Origin: Campylobacter peloridis LMG 23910
GTDB taxonomy: Bacteria > Campylobacterota > Campylobacteria > Campylobacterales > Campylobacteraceae
Direction of reading: 5' to 3'
DNA: 64,000 nucleotides
Assembly (NCBI RefSeq): GCF_000816785.1
Contig: NZ_CP007766.1
Location: 496,001-560,000 of the forward strand
Shown here: piece by piece, positions 22,802-31,050 of the stretch
How positions within the stretch are numbered: position 1 is the stretch's first letter
Layout of the letters: each line of letters begins with the position of its first letter
The notes under the pieces: model-generated
What the model saw: only the letters and a program-made list of their open reading frames with translations
Told to the model about the DNA's origin: nothing
Database searches by the model: none
Position numbers and translations under genes: made by a program

Positions 22802-23413
22802 ATGGATAAAAGAAAATTACATTATCTTAAAGCTTTTGGCTTTGAATATATACAAGAAAATAAACACATTTTTCAAATAGATTTTAATTATCAAGAGCTA
22901 AATGAAAAAATAAGAACATGTTCGCTTTGCCATTTTTCAAAGCTAAGAAAAAAATCTTTAATTAATAATGATGTAAAAAAAGCTAAGATTATAGTATATC
23001 AAGCTTATATAGATAAAGAAGAAAATGAAAGTGGAGAGTTTTTTGCTTCTAAATTAAAGCAGGATTTTTTAAAACTTTGCAAAGAGCATTTGAATTTAGA
23101 AAAAGAAGATATTTATGCTTCTTATATGTTAAAATGCTTTAGTAATTTTAAAACAGATGATAATGCTTTAAAGTTGTGTTTGCCGTATTTTTATAATGAG
23201 CTTAATTTTGTTAATTCAAAAATAATTTTGTGTCTTGGAAAAGAAGCATTTTTTAGTTTAGGATTTGATAATTTTGAACGATATAAAGGAGAATGGTTGC
23301 ATTTTGGAGAGTGTTTTGTTATGCCAACTTATGATTTGGAATTTTTAAGTAAAAATCCTAGTTTATTTGTAGAATTTATAGAAGATATTAAGAAAATTAA
23401 AGGGCGTTTATGA
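22802..23413 (+). CDS. Divergent uracil-DNA glycosylase-superfamily protein
   Basis: 203 residues. A CxxC pair (CSLCHFSKLRKK, about 41-44) at the place of the first iron-sulfur cysteines of family 4 glycosylases, and the fold-like pattern of strands (KIIVYQAYID, KIILCLGKEAF), suggest UDG ancestry. The catalytic GEAPG loop is not recognisable, so base excision activity is doubtful. The ATG directly abuts the stop of the acetyltransferase gene, and the 3' end overlaps the next start by 4 nt. Confidence 0.6.
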   Translation: MDKRKLHYLKAFGFEYIQENKHIFQIDFNYQELNEKIRTCSLCHFSKLRKKSLINNDVKKAKIIVYQAYIDKEENESGEFFASKLKQDFLKLCKEHLNLEKEDIYASYMLKCFSNFKTDDNALKLCLPYFYNELNFVNSKIILCLGKEAFFSLGFDNFERYKGEWLHFGECFVMPTYDLEFLSKNPSLFVEFIEDIKKIKGRL

Positions 23414-24624
23414 AAAAAAAATTAATATGTGTTTTATTAAGTGCTGTGTTAGCTTTAAATGTTTTTGCAAAGGAGCAAAAATTATCCCCTATAGAGCCTA
23501 GTGAGGCATTTTATCCTAATTTAGAAATGCAAACTTGCGATAATGATTGTTTATTTACTTTATTAGAAACTGGGCTTTATTTTAATTTTTTATCAAGATT
23601 TAACAATGATAATACAAATGAACTTTTAGTTAATATCTATACCAAACTTTTAAATTCCATTATAGATTTTGAAAGAAGAGTTCAAAAAAATGCAAGCATT
23701 AAGCTTGCTATTATCATTCCTGAGCAAGTGATAAAGAGTTATTCTAATACTATTATAAATTCAAGTATAGCTTATCTTTTAAGGCAAAGAGCACAGATAA
23801 AAGTAAAAGTATTTTTAACCAATAATGAAGATGAAAGTAAAATTTCAAAAGCATTAAAGCAAGCACAAAATGAAAAATTCAATTACATCATCGCAGGTTT
23901 TACTGAAAAAGGGGTAAAAAATTTATTAAAAGAAGAATTAAATCCTAATGTGAAAGTTTTTATACCAACAGCTCATAAGAAGTATTTTGATACTACTAAA
24001 GAAAATATTTATTTTGGAAGTATAGATTATCAAAAACAAATTATAAAGCTTTTGGAGTATTCTAATGGAAAAAATATTATTTTTTCAGATGGGACACCTT
24101 TGGCAAATCGTTTAGATGAAGAGGCAGTAAATACAGGTAATGGTAGCGAGAAAATTTATACTATCAATACTTCTAAATTTGATTTTAAAAGTATTTTAAA
24201 TAAAAATAAAAGTTTTGAAAATTCAAGTATTATACTTAATACTTCTTTGATTAAAACTGCACTTATAAGTTCTCAAATAAGGGCATATGATATAGAACCT
24301 TATGTGCTTTTGTCTACTCAGTTAAATTACAATCCTGTTTTGCTAAGTTTAACGCAAATTAATGATAGAAAAAAACTTTTACTAGCAAATTCTATCTCTA
24401 ATGAAGATCAAACTTTGAGTTATCTAAACGAACTTTTTTCACAAAATATTAATTATAACTGGATAGCTTATGCAACTAGTGTTGGGCTTGATTATTTTTA
24501 TACGCAATTTTTAGATACGGATTCTCATAGAATTTTTAATGAAAATTTAAATGAAAATCAGTTTAACTATAAAGTAAAAATCATTCGCTCGCAAGGCTTA
24601 GGTTTTAGCACTTTGCAAGAGTAG
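23410..24624 (+). CDS. Putative periplasmic binding-fold protein (Cj0964-like)
   Basis: 404 residues with a cleavable signal peptide (about 1-20, ending VFA-KE). The middle, with alternating strands and helices (KLAIIIPEQVI..., FNYIIAGFT, NIIFSDGTPLA), looks like a type I periplasmic-binding fold of the LpoA/branched-chain binding kind. I do not recognise a specific function. It is coupled by a 4-nt overlap to the UDG-like gene; its 3' end overlaps the convergent thioesterase gene by 27 nt. Confidence 0.6.
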   Translation: MKKKLICVLLSAVLALNVFAKEQKLSPIEPSEAFYPNLEMQTCDNDCLFTLLETGLYFNFLSRFNNDNTNELLVNIYTKLLNSIIDFERRVQKNASIKLAIIIPEQVIKSYSNTIINSSIAYLLRQRAQIKVKVFLTNNEDESKISKALKQAQNEKFNYIIAGFTEKGVKNLLKEELNPNVKVFIPTAHKKYFDTTKENIYFGSIDYQKQIIKLLEYSNGKNIIFSDGTPLANRLDEEAVNTGNGSEKIYTINTSKFDFKSILNKNKSFENSSIILNTSLIKTALISSQIRAYDIEPYVLLSTQLNYNPVLLSLTQINDRKKLLLANSISNEDQTLSYLNELFSQNINYNWIAYATSVGLDYFYTQFLDTDSHRIFNENLNENQFNYKVKIIRSQGLGFSTLQE

Positions 24625-24984
24625 AAAAATTTGCATTGTAGCTTCATCTATAGGAGCTACTTTTTCATTTTTTAAAAAAGCTAGGGTAAATTCAGCCTCA
24701 AAAAGCTTGGTGTTTTCTTTGTAAATTTCTTGTTTTATGCAAACTGAAGCTTTTTTAAGCTTTGTAATGAAAGTTTTTACTTCTATGAGATCTCCAAGTT
24801 TAGCCGGCTTTAAAAAGCTACAATTTGCCTTAGTAAGCAAAAAATGTCCTTTGTTTTTGTCAAATATATCAGCTTGTTTTTGAAAAAACATTTCACTTCT
24901 TGCACGCTCGCAAAATTTTAAATAATTACTATGGTATACAACCCCACCTGCGTCGGTATCTTCATAATAAATTCGTATTTGCAT
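24598..24984 (-). CDS. ybgC: YbgC-type acyl-CoA thioesterase
   Basis: 128-residue hot-dog-fold thioesterase. The YbgC/4-hydroxybenzoyl-CoA active-site block YYEDTDAGGVVYHSNYLKFCE is near the N-terminus with the catalytic Asp. The family hydrolyses short or medium acyl-CoAs and in many bacteria is tied to the Tol-Pal system; no tol genes are here. The 3' end lies antisense within the last codons of the preceding plus-strand gene. Confidence 0.9.
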   Translation of the reverse strand: MQIRIYYEDTDAGGVVYHSNYLKFCERARSEMFFQKQADIFDKNKGHFLLTKANCSFLKPAKLGDLIEVKTFITKLKKASVCIKQEIYKENTKLFEAEFTLAFLKNEKVAPIDEATMQIFLLLQSAKT

Positions 24985-24994
24985 TTAAAATCCT

Positions 24995-26437
24995 TTAGTT
25001 TGGTATGATAGTGTTTTTTCTTGCTGTCTTTTGAAGGGAAAAGATGATTAAACCTGCTATTAAAGTATAAAGCGTGATTAAAAGATTTTCAAAAGCATTG
25101 TAGCTGTTATCTCCGATGAGGTTTGCTATACCAAAGATTAGCTTTGGTTTATAACAAATCACCCAAAGAATAGTTATGGCATTAATGCTAACAAATGCTT
25201 TCATTTTATCTATACACCCAAATAAAGCTAAAGCAGATAAAACAAAACTTCCTAAAGCACTTAAGTATAATCCATAAAAATTGAATATATTTAAAATAGA
25301 TAAACCATGCTTGTATAGTTTTATCATAAAAAGTATACTTGCAAACATTCCTATGGTTATGATTAGCCATTTTACATTTAAAATCAAATCCGTATGATGA
25401 TCGCAAAGCTTGCGATAAAAGAAAAGTTGGTATTTATCTATCCATTCTTTAGAAAATATCTTAGATTTTTTAGAATTTAACTCTATCTCTTTACAATAAA
25501 GCTCATATTTGTGAAATTTTGAAGCGTTTAAAAGATTATTATCTTTTATTAGTATATTTTTAAAAACCCTAAAATAGTCTCTAAAGTCATTCGCTGCTTC
25601 ATCCTTTGACTTGTTTATATTCTTTATAGCAATATTTAAATTTCTAAAATCAAAACTAGCTTTCATATTTACTAGATTTGTGTTATCTTTAAAAACTACT
25701 TGAGAAAAATTTGGAGCTTTGTTAAAAGTTACCCCGTAAAAACAAGCTATTTTTTCAAATTCACACGCGTGAAAATCAACATAATCTTTAAAATGAGAAT
25801 TATTAAAAAAAGCATTTTCTTTAAAAACACCTGAAAAATAAACTTTATTGTGAAAATAGCAATTTTCCATAATTAAAAGTTTAAATTTTTTTTGAAATCC
25901 AAAATAAACTTCTTTGTAAAAATTACAATTTTCAAAACTTAAATTTTCACATTCTAAATAATTCCAAAAAGTATTTTTTATTTCACACTGAAAATCACAT
26001 CGAATAAAATGCAAAGGAAACTGTGAAAATAATCGTATATCTGCTTTTTCTATAACTAATCTTTCATCTGATTGTTTTTTTATAAGATTTTCTGTATTTT
26101 CATCATAGGGGAAGGATTCTTGATGAGAGATTATTATAATATCTGTTCCGACAAAAATATAATTTTCATCAATTTCAAACTCTCTTGATAGTATTTTTTT
26201 GGATGTTATTTCATATGATATTTTTTTTGTTTCTTCTTTTAATGTGTCTTTATTGATATCTTTTTTCATTCCATATCGTTGATAGCCTTCAAATACACCT
26301 ATAACTCTATCGTAAATATTTTGTTTTAATGTTTCTTTATTTACTTGAGTGTCTAAAAATATTTCTAATGGTATTTCTTTTTCAATTTGTTGTAATAAAA
26401 AATCTTGCATATTTTGATTTAAAACTATTTTACACAT
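24995..26437 (-). CDS. Pentapeptide-repeat protein with four C-terminal membrane spans
   Basis: 480 residues if started at the ATG at 26437; a GTG one codon earlier is possible. The N-terminal 140 residues show no family I know. Residues about 145-270 are imperfect pentapeptide repeats (CxNLSFENCNFY, ENCYFHNKVYF, NNSHFKDYVDFHACEF), which build a quadrilateral beta-helix. A helical linker follows and then four hydrophobic spans (about 355-374, 385-408, 414-430, 448-468). The start overlaps the stop of the type IIG restriction-modification gene as TGATG, implying coupled translation. A role beside the restriction enzyme, for example in defence, is inference. Confidence 0.72.
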   Translation of the reverse strand: MCKIVLNQNMQDFLLQQIEKEIPLEIFLDTQVNKETLKQNIYDRVIGVFEGYQRYGMKKDINKDTLKEETKKISYEITSKKILSREFEIDENYIFVGTDIIIISHQESFPYDENTENLIKKQSDERLVIEKADIRLFSQFPLHFIRCDFQCEIKNTFWNYLECENLSFENCNFYKEVYFGFQKKFKLLIMENCYFHNKVYFSGVFKENAFFNNSHFKDYVDFHACEFEKIACFYGVTFNKAPNFSQVVFKDNTNLVNMKASFDFRNLNIAIKNINKSKDEAANDFRDYFRVFKNILIKDNNLLNASKFHKYELYCKEIELNSKKSKIFSKEWIDKYQLFFYRKLCDHHTDLILNVKWLIITIGMFASILFMIKLYKHGLSILNIFNFYGLYLSALGSFVLSALALFGCIDKMKAFVSINAITILWVICYKPKLIFGIANLIGDNSYNAFENLLITLYTLIAGLIIFSLQKTARKNTIIPN

Positions 26438-29400
26438 CACTTACCTTCAATGATTTTTATTTCTTCTTCGCTTAGGTTGTAAAGTTTATAAACGATAGAA
26501 TTTATTTTTTCTTCTAAAGGTGATGTGTTTGCATTTTTGTCTTGAACTTTAGCTTTTAAAATTTCATCGACTAAGCTTATAAGCTCGTTTGCTAATTTTT
26601 CATTTTTAGAATTTATATCTACTATGGGAATATTTAACAAAGGCTCTTTATCGATTTGATAATTATTACCTTGCATTTTTCCTTTATATTTTAGCCAGAA
26701 TGCTATAAGCTTCGAATTTAAAATAGCGGTTAGATATTTTGTATTAATTCTTTGGGTTTTTATTACATTTAAACTTAACATAACATAAGCTTCGCTGTTT
26801 AAATATGAAAAAATAGGCTCTGCACATTTTCTTACACTGATAATCTTTTCTCCACTTTCAAAAAAACTTTTATCTCTTGCCCAGTGCAAATGGTAAAAAT
26901 CTAATTTTTTATTTAAATTTTCTCTTCTATTGTCCATGATAGTTCTAAATTTATGAAGATGATTTATTATGGTAGGTATATTTTCTTTTTTACAATTGTT
27001 TTTTGTGGTGTATATTAATTGTTTTGAGTTTTTTTTATTAAAGTGGTATTTTTCAAAATTCTCAACTTCGTATAATGGTTTTAAATATTTTTGTTCGTTT
27101 TTGGGAACATTCAAGCTATTTTTTTCAATAACAAAAACACCATCTCCGATTTTTATCCCTTTAGATATCATTTCATTATTAATATTCTTTTTGGTAACTA
27201 CATCAGGATTAGGAACTATCCCCTGTGCCACTTCTTTTTCATCAAGATAAAATTTTCCACATTTTTGAATTTTTTCAAATAATCCATCATAATCATTTTT
27301 TGCAAAATTTAAAGTTTTTCCTATGAAGTTTTTTGGAGCGAAATTTATATCAAATATTTCATTATTTTGAGAATTTTCATTGTTTAAAATAGCTATAGCA
27401 TCCTTAAAATTTGGTTCTTTAGTTGTTATTTTTGCATAATGAAAATTATAATTTTTAGGTGGTTTAGTCTTTTTAAATTCCATTATCATGGTTTGTATAT
27501 CAGCAGAGCTAAAAACTTTAAAAGAATTAAAATCTACAATGTTTAAAATTTTAGATTCTTCTAAAACAACATTGCGTAATTTTTGTGCACCTGAATTTGT
27601 AATCCAATTGTTTGTAGCAATAAAAGATAAAATTCCATTATCTTTTAATATATCAAATCCACGCCCTACAAAATGATACCAAATATCCATTTTTCCTTGA
27701 TAAGTTCTTAAATTCTTAGTGTTTGCAAAAATTTCTTTATTATCATTTTCTTTTATATATGGCGGGTTACCTATAACTAAATCAAAACCAAGAAAATCCC
27801 CTTCTTTATCTTTATGTAAATTTTTAAAGTTTCCTTTTTGCTTAGAAAGATTGTTATTTGTTATTTCTTCTTTGCTTAAAGAAGAATGTAAAATTTTAGA
27901 AAATTCCATACGCCATTCAAAACCATAAAAAATTTCATCATATTTTTCTTTTAAAACTTCTAAGTCTTTTAAGGCTTTTTCCTTGTCTATATCTGCGACA
28001 TTAAAAAGTGATAAATTTATGAGTTGGCATTGTATACGCATTTTTAATTCTTCGTATTTTTCAGGCAAAGTATTTAAACCAAAATCTTCATAGTTTTTAG
28101 CATATTCTTCGCATTTTTTGTGAAAGTCTTTTATTTCTTTTGCGTGTTTTACATTAATATACGCTTTTATAAAATTTGATTTGATTTTGTTTATTTTTTC
28201 TAAATGTTCTTCTTTGTTTATATATAAGCCATTATAGTAATCATCTTCTAATTGTTTATATAATTTTACACTTTCTTGAGTTTGTAGCATTAAAGGCTCA
28301 TTTGTAGGTATTTTGCTAATGAGTGAATTCCCACATTTTATGTTTATATCGATGTTTGGTAAAATTTGAAGAGTGTTTGTGTTTTTATCATTTTCAAAGA
28401 TATAAAAGCTGTATTTTAAAAGCTCTATCCAAAGTCTTAGTTTGGTAATCTCACATGAGTTAGGGTTGATATCTACCCCAAAAAGACAATTTTCTATAAT
28501 GAGTTTTTTGCACTCAAAAAGTTCTTTTTGAATTTGATGAAAAGGATCGTTTTGAAAATTTGGTTTTTGGTAATTAAAAATTCCTTTATCGTTAGTATAG
28601 ATGATAAGCTCATCATTTTCTAGGATTAGTTTTTCTCTAAGTAAAGATTTTATAAGCCCTAGTTGGTATAAAATATATACAAGCTCATTTAAAGCTGAAA
28701 CCAAAAAATGCCCACTTCCTACAGCTGGATCGCAAATTTTTATACTTAATATAGTGTTAAAATAAGCTTTTTGTTTTTCTAGAGTGAAATTTCTATCGAT
28801 TAACACCCTTAAATCATCTATAGAATTTGCTTTTAAAGAATGCTCTTGTTCAAATTTATCAAACACTATTTTTTGTATGCTTTCTTTACACATATATGAA
28901 GTTATAAAGCTTGGAGTATAGTAGCTTCCCTCTTTATAGCCATTTAGTTTTTCAAAAACATTTCCCAAAACACTTGCGTTTATGAGTTTGTCGTGGTTGA
29001 TTTTTTGATTATTTTGTATATCTTTACTTGTGGTGGTAAAATCATATGTCCTTAAAAACGCAAAAAGATATTCTAAAAGTGGCAAGGATTTTAAGTCTTT
29101 GTATTCTTGTGCTAATTTAGAGTTTTGAAAAATTTCAAGTGGCTTAGAATCAAGCAATCTTATGTCTTTGTGTTGTTGCTCTTGTGTGTTTTTATCAAAT
29201 AAAGATGAATTTAAATAAGGTATAAAATCAAATTCTTTAACACCTCTTTGTTCTTCTTTTTTGGCTAAAACTTCAAAGAAAAGTTCGGATAATTTTGCAA
29301 AATTTGGAATTTTTTCTATTGTTAAGAAAGGTTTTTGTATGTGATTAAAAGATAAAAGCATAGACTCAAACAATCTTAAAAACAAAATTCTATTATTCCA

Positions 29401-30252
29401 AGTGATTAAAAGAGCAAAAATATCATCAAAACTTATATCTTTATAAGCTTGTTTTATGGCATAACTTAGCGTGTTTGGAGTGTCTGATAAGATGATTTTT
29501 TTACTTTTCTCTCCTTCTTCTTTTAAACCTAGTATATAAAGTAATTCTTTGTAAAAATTTTCATTTAAAGCATTAGCATCTTGGGTTATTTTTTCTTTTA
29601 ATAAAACTTGCGGTGAGAGAATTTGATAAATATAGCTAAGTGTTGTTTCATCTAAATCATCTCTTAGTTCAAAATGTGTGTATTTTAAATTCTTATCAAG
29701 GGTTTTTAAATAAGATGAAAGTTGATCATAAAATTCTTGCGTTTTTGTGTTAGTGCCTTGTTTTTCATCGCAATTTTTATAATGCTTGATAATAGTTTTA
29801 TCATTTTCAAATAATCTTTCATACTCCCTTGCATCTATGATAAAAAAATCTTTTACAGTGCAAATAATAATGAATTTTATGAAATTATTTTTCTTGCTTT
29901 TTCTTTCTCTTAAAAAATAAAGCACACTTTCATAAAATGCTTTAGATGATAAATCTTGATTTGATTGTGGGAATTCTTTTTTATTTATAGTGGATTTTAC
30001 TTCAAATATAACATTTACTATATCATCTACATATATAGTTAAATCTATACTACCTCTTATGTTTGTTATGTAATCATATGTTTTTTCTAAAAAATTTGAA
30101 ATTTCTTTTTTTTGATAATCTTCTTCATTTGCTTTTAAAGCTTGAGATAAAAAATTATTTATTTTTATTTTAAAATCTTCTATGGTGTCTTTAGTTGGTG
30201 TCTTTGCATTGTTTTTAATGAATTCTTGAAGTGGTATCAAATCAAATTGCAT
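26437..30252 (-). CDS. Type IIG restriction-modification enzyme (Eco57I-like, fused nuclease-methylase-specificity)
   Basis: 1271-residue single-chain enzyme. An N-terminal PD-(D/E)xK nuclease is seen with D70 and E84-V-K86 (VIFEVKS). After a helical connector comes a gamma-type adenine methyltransferase with motif I DPAVGSGHF (508-516) and motif IV GNPPY (828-832). The C-terminal third (about 940-1240) is the target-recognition domain. Such enzymes cut outside their site and methylate one strand. The frame is intact and has no poly-G tract, unlike phase-variable C. jejuni homologues. The recognition sequence cannot be read from the protein. Confidence 0.93.
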   Translation of the reverse strand: MQFDLIPLQEFIKNNAKTPTKDTIEDFKIKINNFLSQALKANEEDYQKKEISNFLEKTYDYITNIRGSIDLTIYVDDIVNVIFEVKSTINKKEFPQSNQDLSSKAFYESVLYFLRERKSKKNNFIKFIIICTVKDFFIIDAREYERLFENDKTIIKHYKNCDEKQGTNTKTQEFYDQLSSYLKTLDKNLKYTHFELRDDLDETTLSYIYQILSPQVLLKEKITQDANALNENFYKELLYILGLKEEGEKSKKIILSDTPNTLSYAIKQAYKDISFDDIFALLITWNNRILFLRLFESMLLSFNHIQKPFLTIEKIPNFAKLSELFFEVLAKKEEQRGVKEFDFIPYLNSSLFDKNTQEQQHKDIRLLDSKPLEIFQNSKLAQEYKDLKSLPLLEYLFAFLRTYDFTTTSKDIQNNQKINHDKLINASVLGNVFEKLNGYKEGSYYTPSFITSYMCKESIQKIVFDKFEQEHSLKANSIDDLRVLIDRNFTLEKQKAYFNTILSIKICDPAVGSGHFLVSALNELVYILYQLGLIKSLLREKLILENDELIIYTNDKGIFNYQKPNFQNDPFHQIQKELFECKKLIIENCLFGVDINPNSCEITKLRLWIELLKYSFYIFENDKNTNTLQILPNIDINIKCGNSLISKIPTNEPLMLQTQESVKLYKQLEDDYYNGLYINKEEHLEKINKIKSNFIKAYINVKHAKEIKDFHKKCEEYAKNYEDFGLNTLPEKYEELKMRIQCQLINLSLFNVADIDKEKALKDLEVLKEKYDEIFYGFEWRMEFSKILHSSLSKEEITNNNLSKQKGNFKNLHKDKEGDFLGFDLVIGNPPYIKENDNKEIFANTKNLRTYQGKMDIWYHFVGRGFDILKDNGILSFIATNNWITNSGAQKLRNVVLEESKILNIVDFNSFKVFSSADIQTMIMEFKKTKPPKNYNFHYAKITTKEPNFKDAIAILNNENSQNNEIFDINFAPKNFIGKTLNFAKNDYDGLFEKIQKCGKFYLDEKEVAQGIVPNPDVVTKKNINNEMISKGIKIGDGVFVIEKNSLNVPKNEQKYLKPLYEVENFEKYHFNKKNSKQLIYTTKNNCKKENIPTIINHLHKFRTIMDNRRENLNKKLDFYHLHWARDKSFFESGEKIISVRKCAEPIFSYLNSEAYVMLSLNVIKTQRINTKYLTAILNSKLIAFWLKYKGKMQGNNYQIDKEPLLNIPIVDINSKNEKLANELISLVDEILKAKVQDKNANTSPLEEKINSIVYKLYNLSEEEIKIIEGK

Positions 30253-30263
30253 GAAAGTCCTTA

Positions 30264-30362
30264 TAAATTTTTAGTAAATTTTATCAAAAAGGCTATAATA
30301 AAAGCATAAAATATTATTTTATAGTAATGATTAATTTTATATCTTGTGTTAAAATTATATTT
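30264..30362. promoter_or_regulatory. Divergent promoters for the type IIG gene and dsbA
   Basis: The 132-base gap holds an extended -10 on the minus strand (TGATAAAAT, around 30278-30288), followed by an AAGGAC site before the restriction gene. On the plus strand TGTTAAAAT (hexamer 30350-30355) lies about 30 nt before dsbA. The short palindrome ATAAAAT-ATT-ATTTTAT lies between them. Calls are by eye and tentative. Confidence 0.4.
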
Positions 30363-30384
30363 ATATAAAATAAAAAGGAAACAA

Positions 30385-31035
30385 ATGCAAATATCACAAA
30401 AAATTTTTAAATTTATAGCTATTTTAGCTTTTATTTTTGGTGTAAGTGCAAACGCACTTAGTGAAGGCAAGGAATATATCGTTTTAAAAACGCCTATTCC
30501 AAATGCGCAAAATTCTTTGATAAAGATTTTTTCTTATCGTTGCGGGTATTGTTATAATCACCATCAATTTAATACTTTAGCTAGAATCAAAGAAGTGCTT
30601 CCAAATTTAAGATATGATATTTTTTCAGTAAGTTCTATGAGTGAATTTGGAAATGAATTAAATGAAATCATGGCTTTAGCATCTTTTAAAGAAAAAGCTT
30701 TAGGGATGGATTCAGCAAGTGAAAAAAGTTTAACGCATAAAGTTGCTGATGTTTATTTTGTTAGTCACTTTGAACAAAGACAAAATTTAAATGATATAAA
30801 TTTATTTTATAAAATAGGTTTAAATTCTATAGGTGCGAGCAAAGAAGAGCTTATGCAATTTTTAAAAACAAATGATGCAAAAGAGATTTTAAAAGCATAT
30901 AGTGTGGCAAATGAAATTTCTAAGAATTATGGAACTCCTGCTTTTGTGGTAAATGGAAAATACCAAATTAACCCAGAATATATCACTTCTTTGGAAGAGT
31001 TGATTAATATAGTTAAAGAGCTTTCTACGAAATAA
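30385..31035 (+). CDS. dsbA: Periplasmic thiol:disulfide oxidoreductase, DsbA/DsbL family
   Basis: 216 residues with a signal peptide (about 1-24, ending SANA). The thioredoxin active site is CGYC (C53, C56) and the cis-Pro loop is GTPAFVVNG. It should oxidise cysteines of exported proteins. I start at the ATG at 30385, preceded by AAAAAGGAAAC; an upstream start would spoil the signal peptide. It is 15 nt before the arylsulfate sulfotransferase gene. In uropathogenic E. coli a dedicated DsbL serves AssT, so a similar dedicated role is likely. No DsbB/DsbI partner is adjacent. Confidence 0.9.
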   Translation: MQISQKIFKFIAILAFIFGVSANALSEGKEYIVLKTPIPNAQNSLIKIFSYRCGYCYNHHQFNTLARIKEVLPNLRYDIFSVSSMSEFGNELNEIMALASFKEKALGMDSASEKSLTHKVADVYFVSHFEQRQNLNDINLFYKIGLNSIGASKEELMQFLKTNDAKEILKAYSVANEISKNYGTPAFVVNGKYQINPEYITSLEELINIVKELSTK

Positions 31036-31050
31036 TCTAGGAAATGCATT

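Noticed and set aside
26437-30252. Phase-variable homopolymer tract in the type IIG gene
   Set aside because: I looked for runs of G or C as in C. jejuni contingency genes. None of 6 or more was seen by eye in this gene or elsewhere in the window; the A/T runs are ordinary for this base composition.
30305-30345. Small RNA gene between the type IIG gene and dsbA
   Set aside because: Only a weak 7-bp palindrome and promoter-like hexamers are present, with no terminator to define a transcript.
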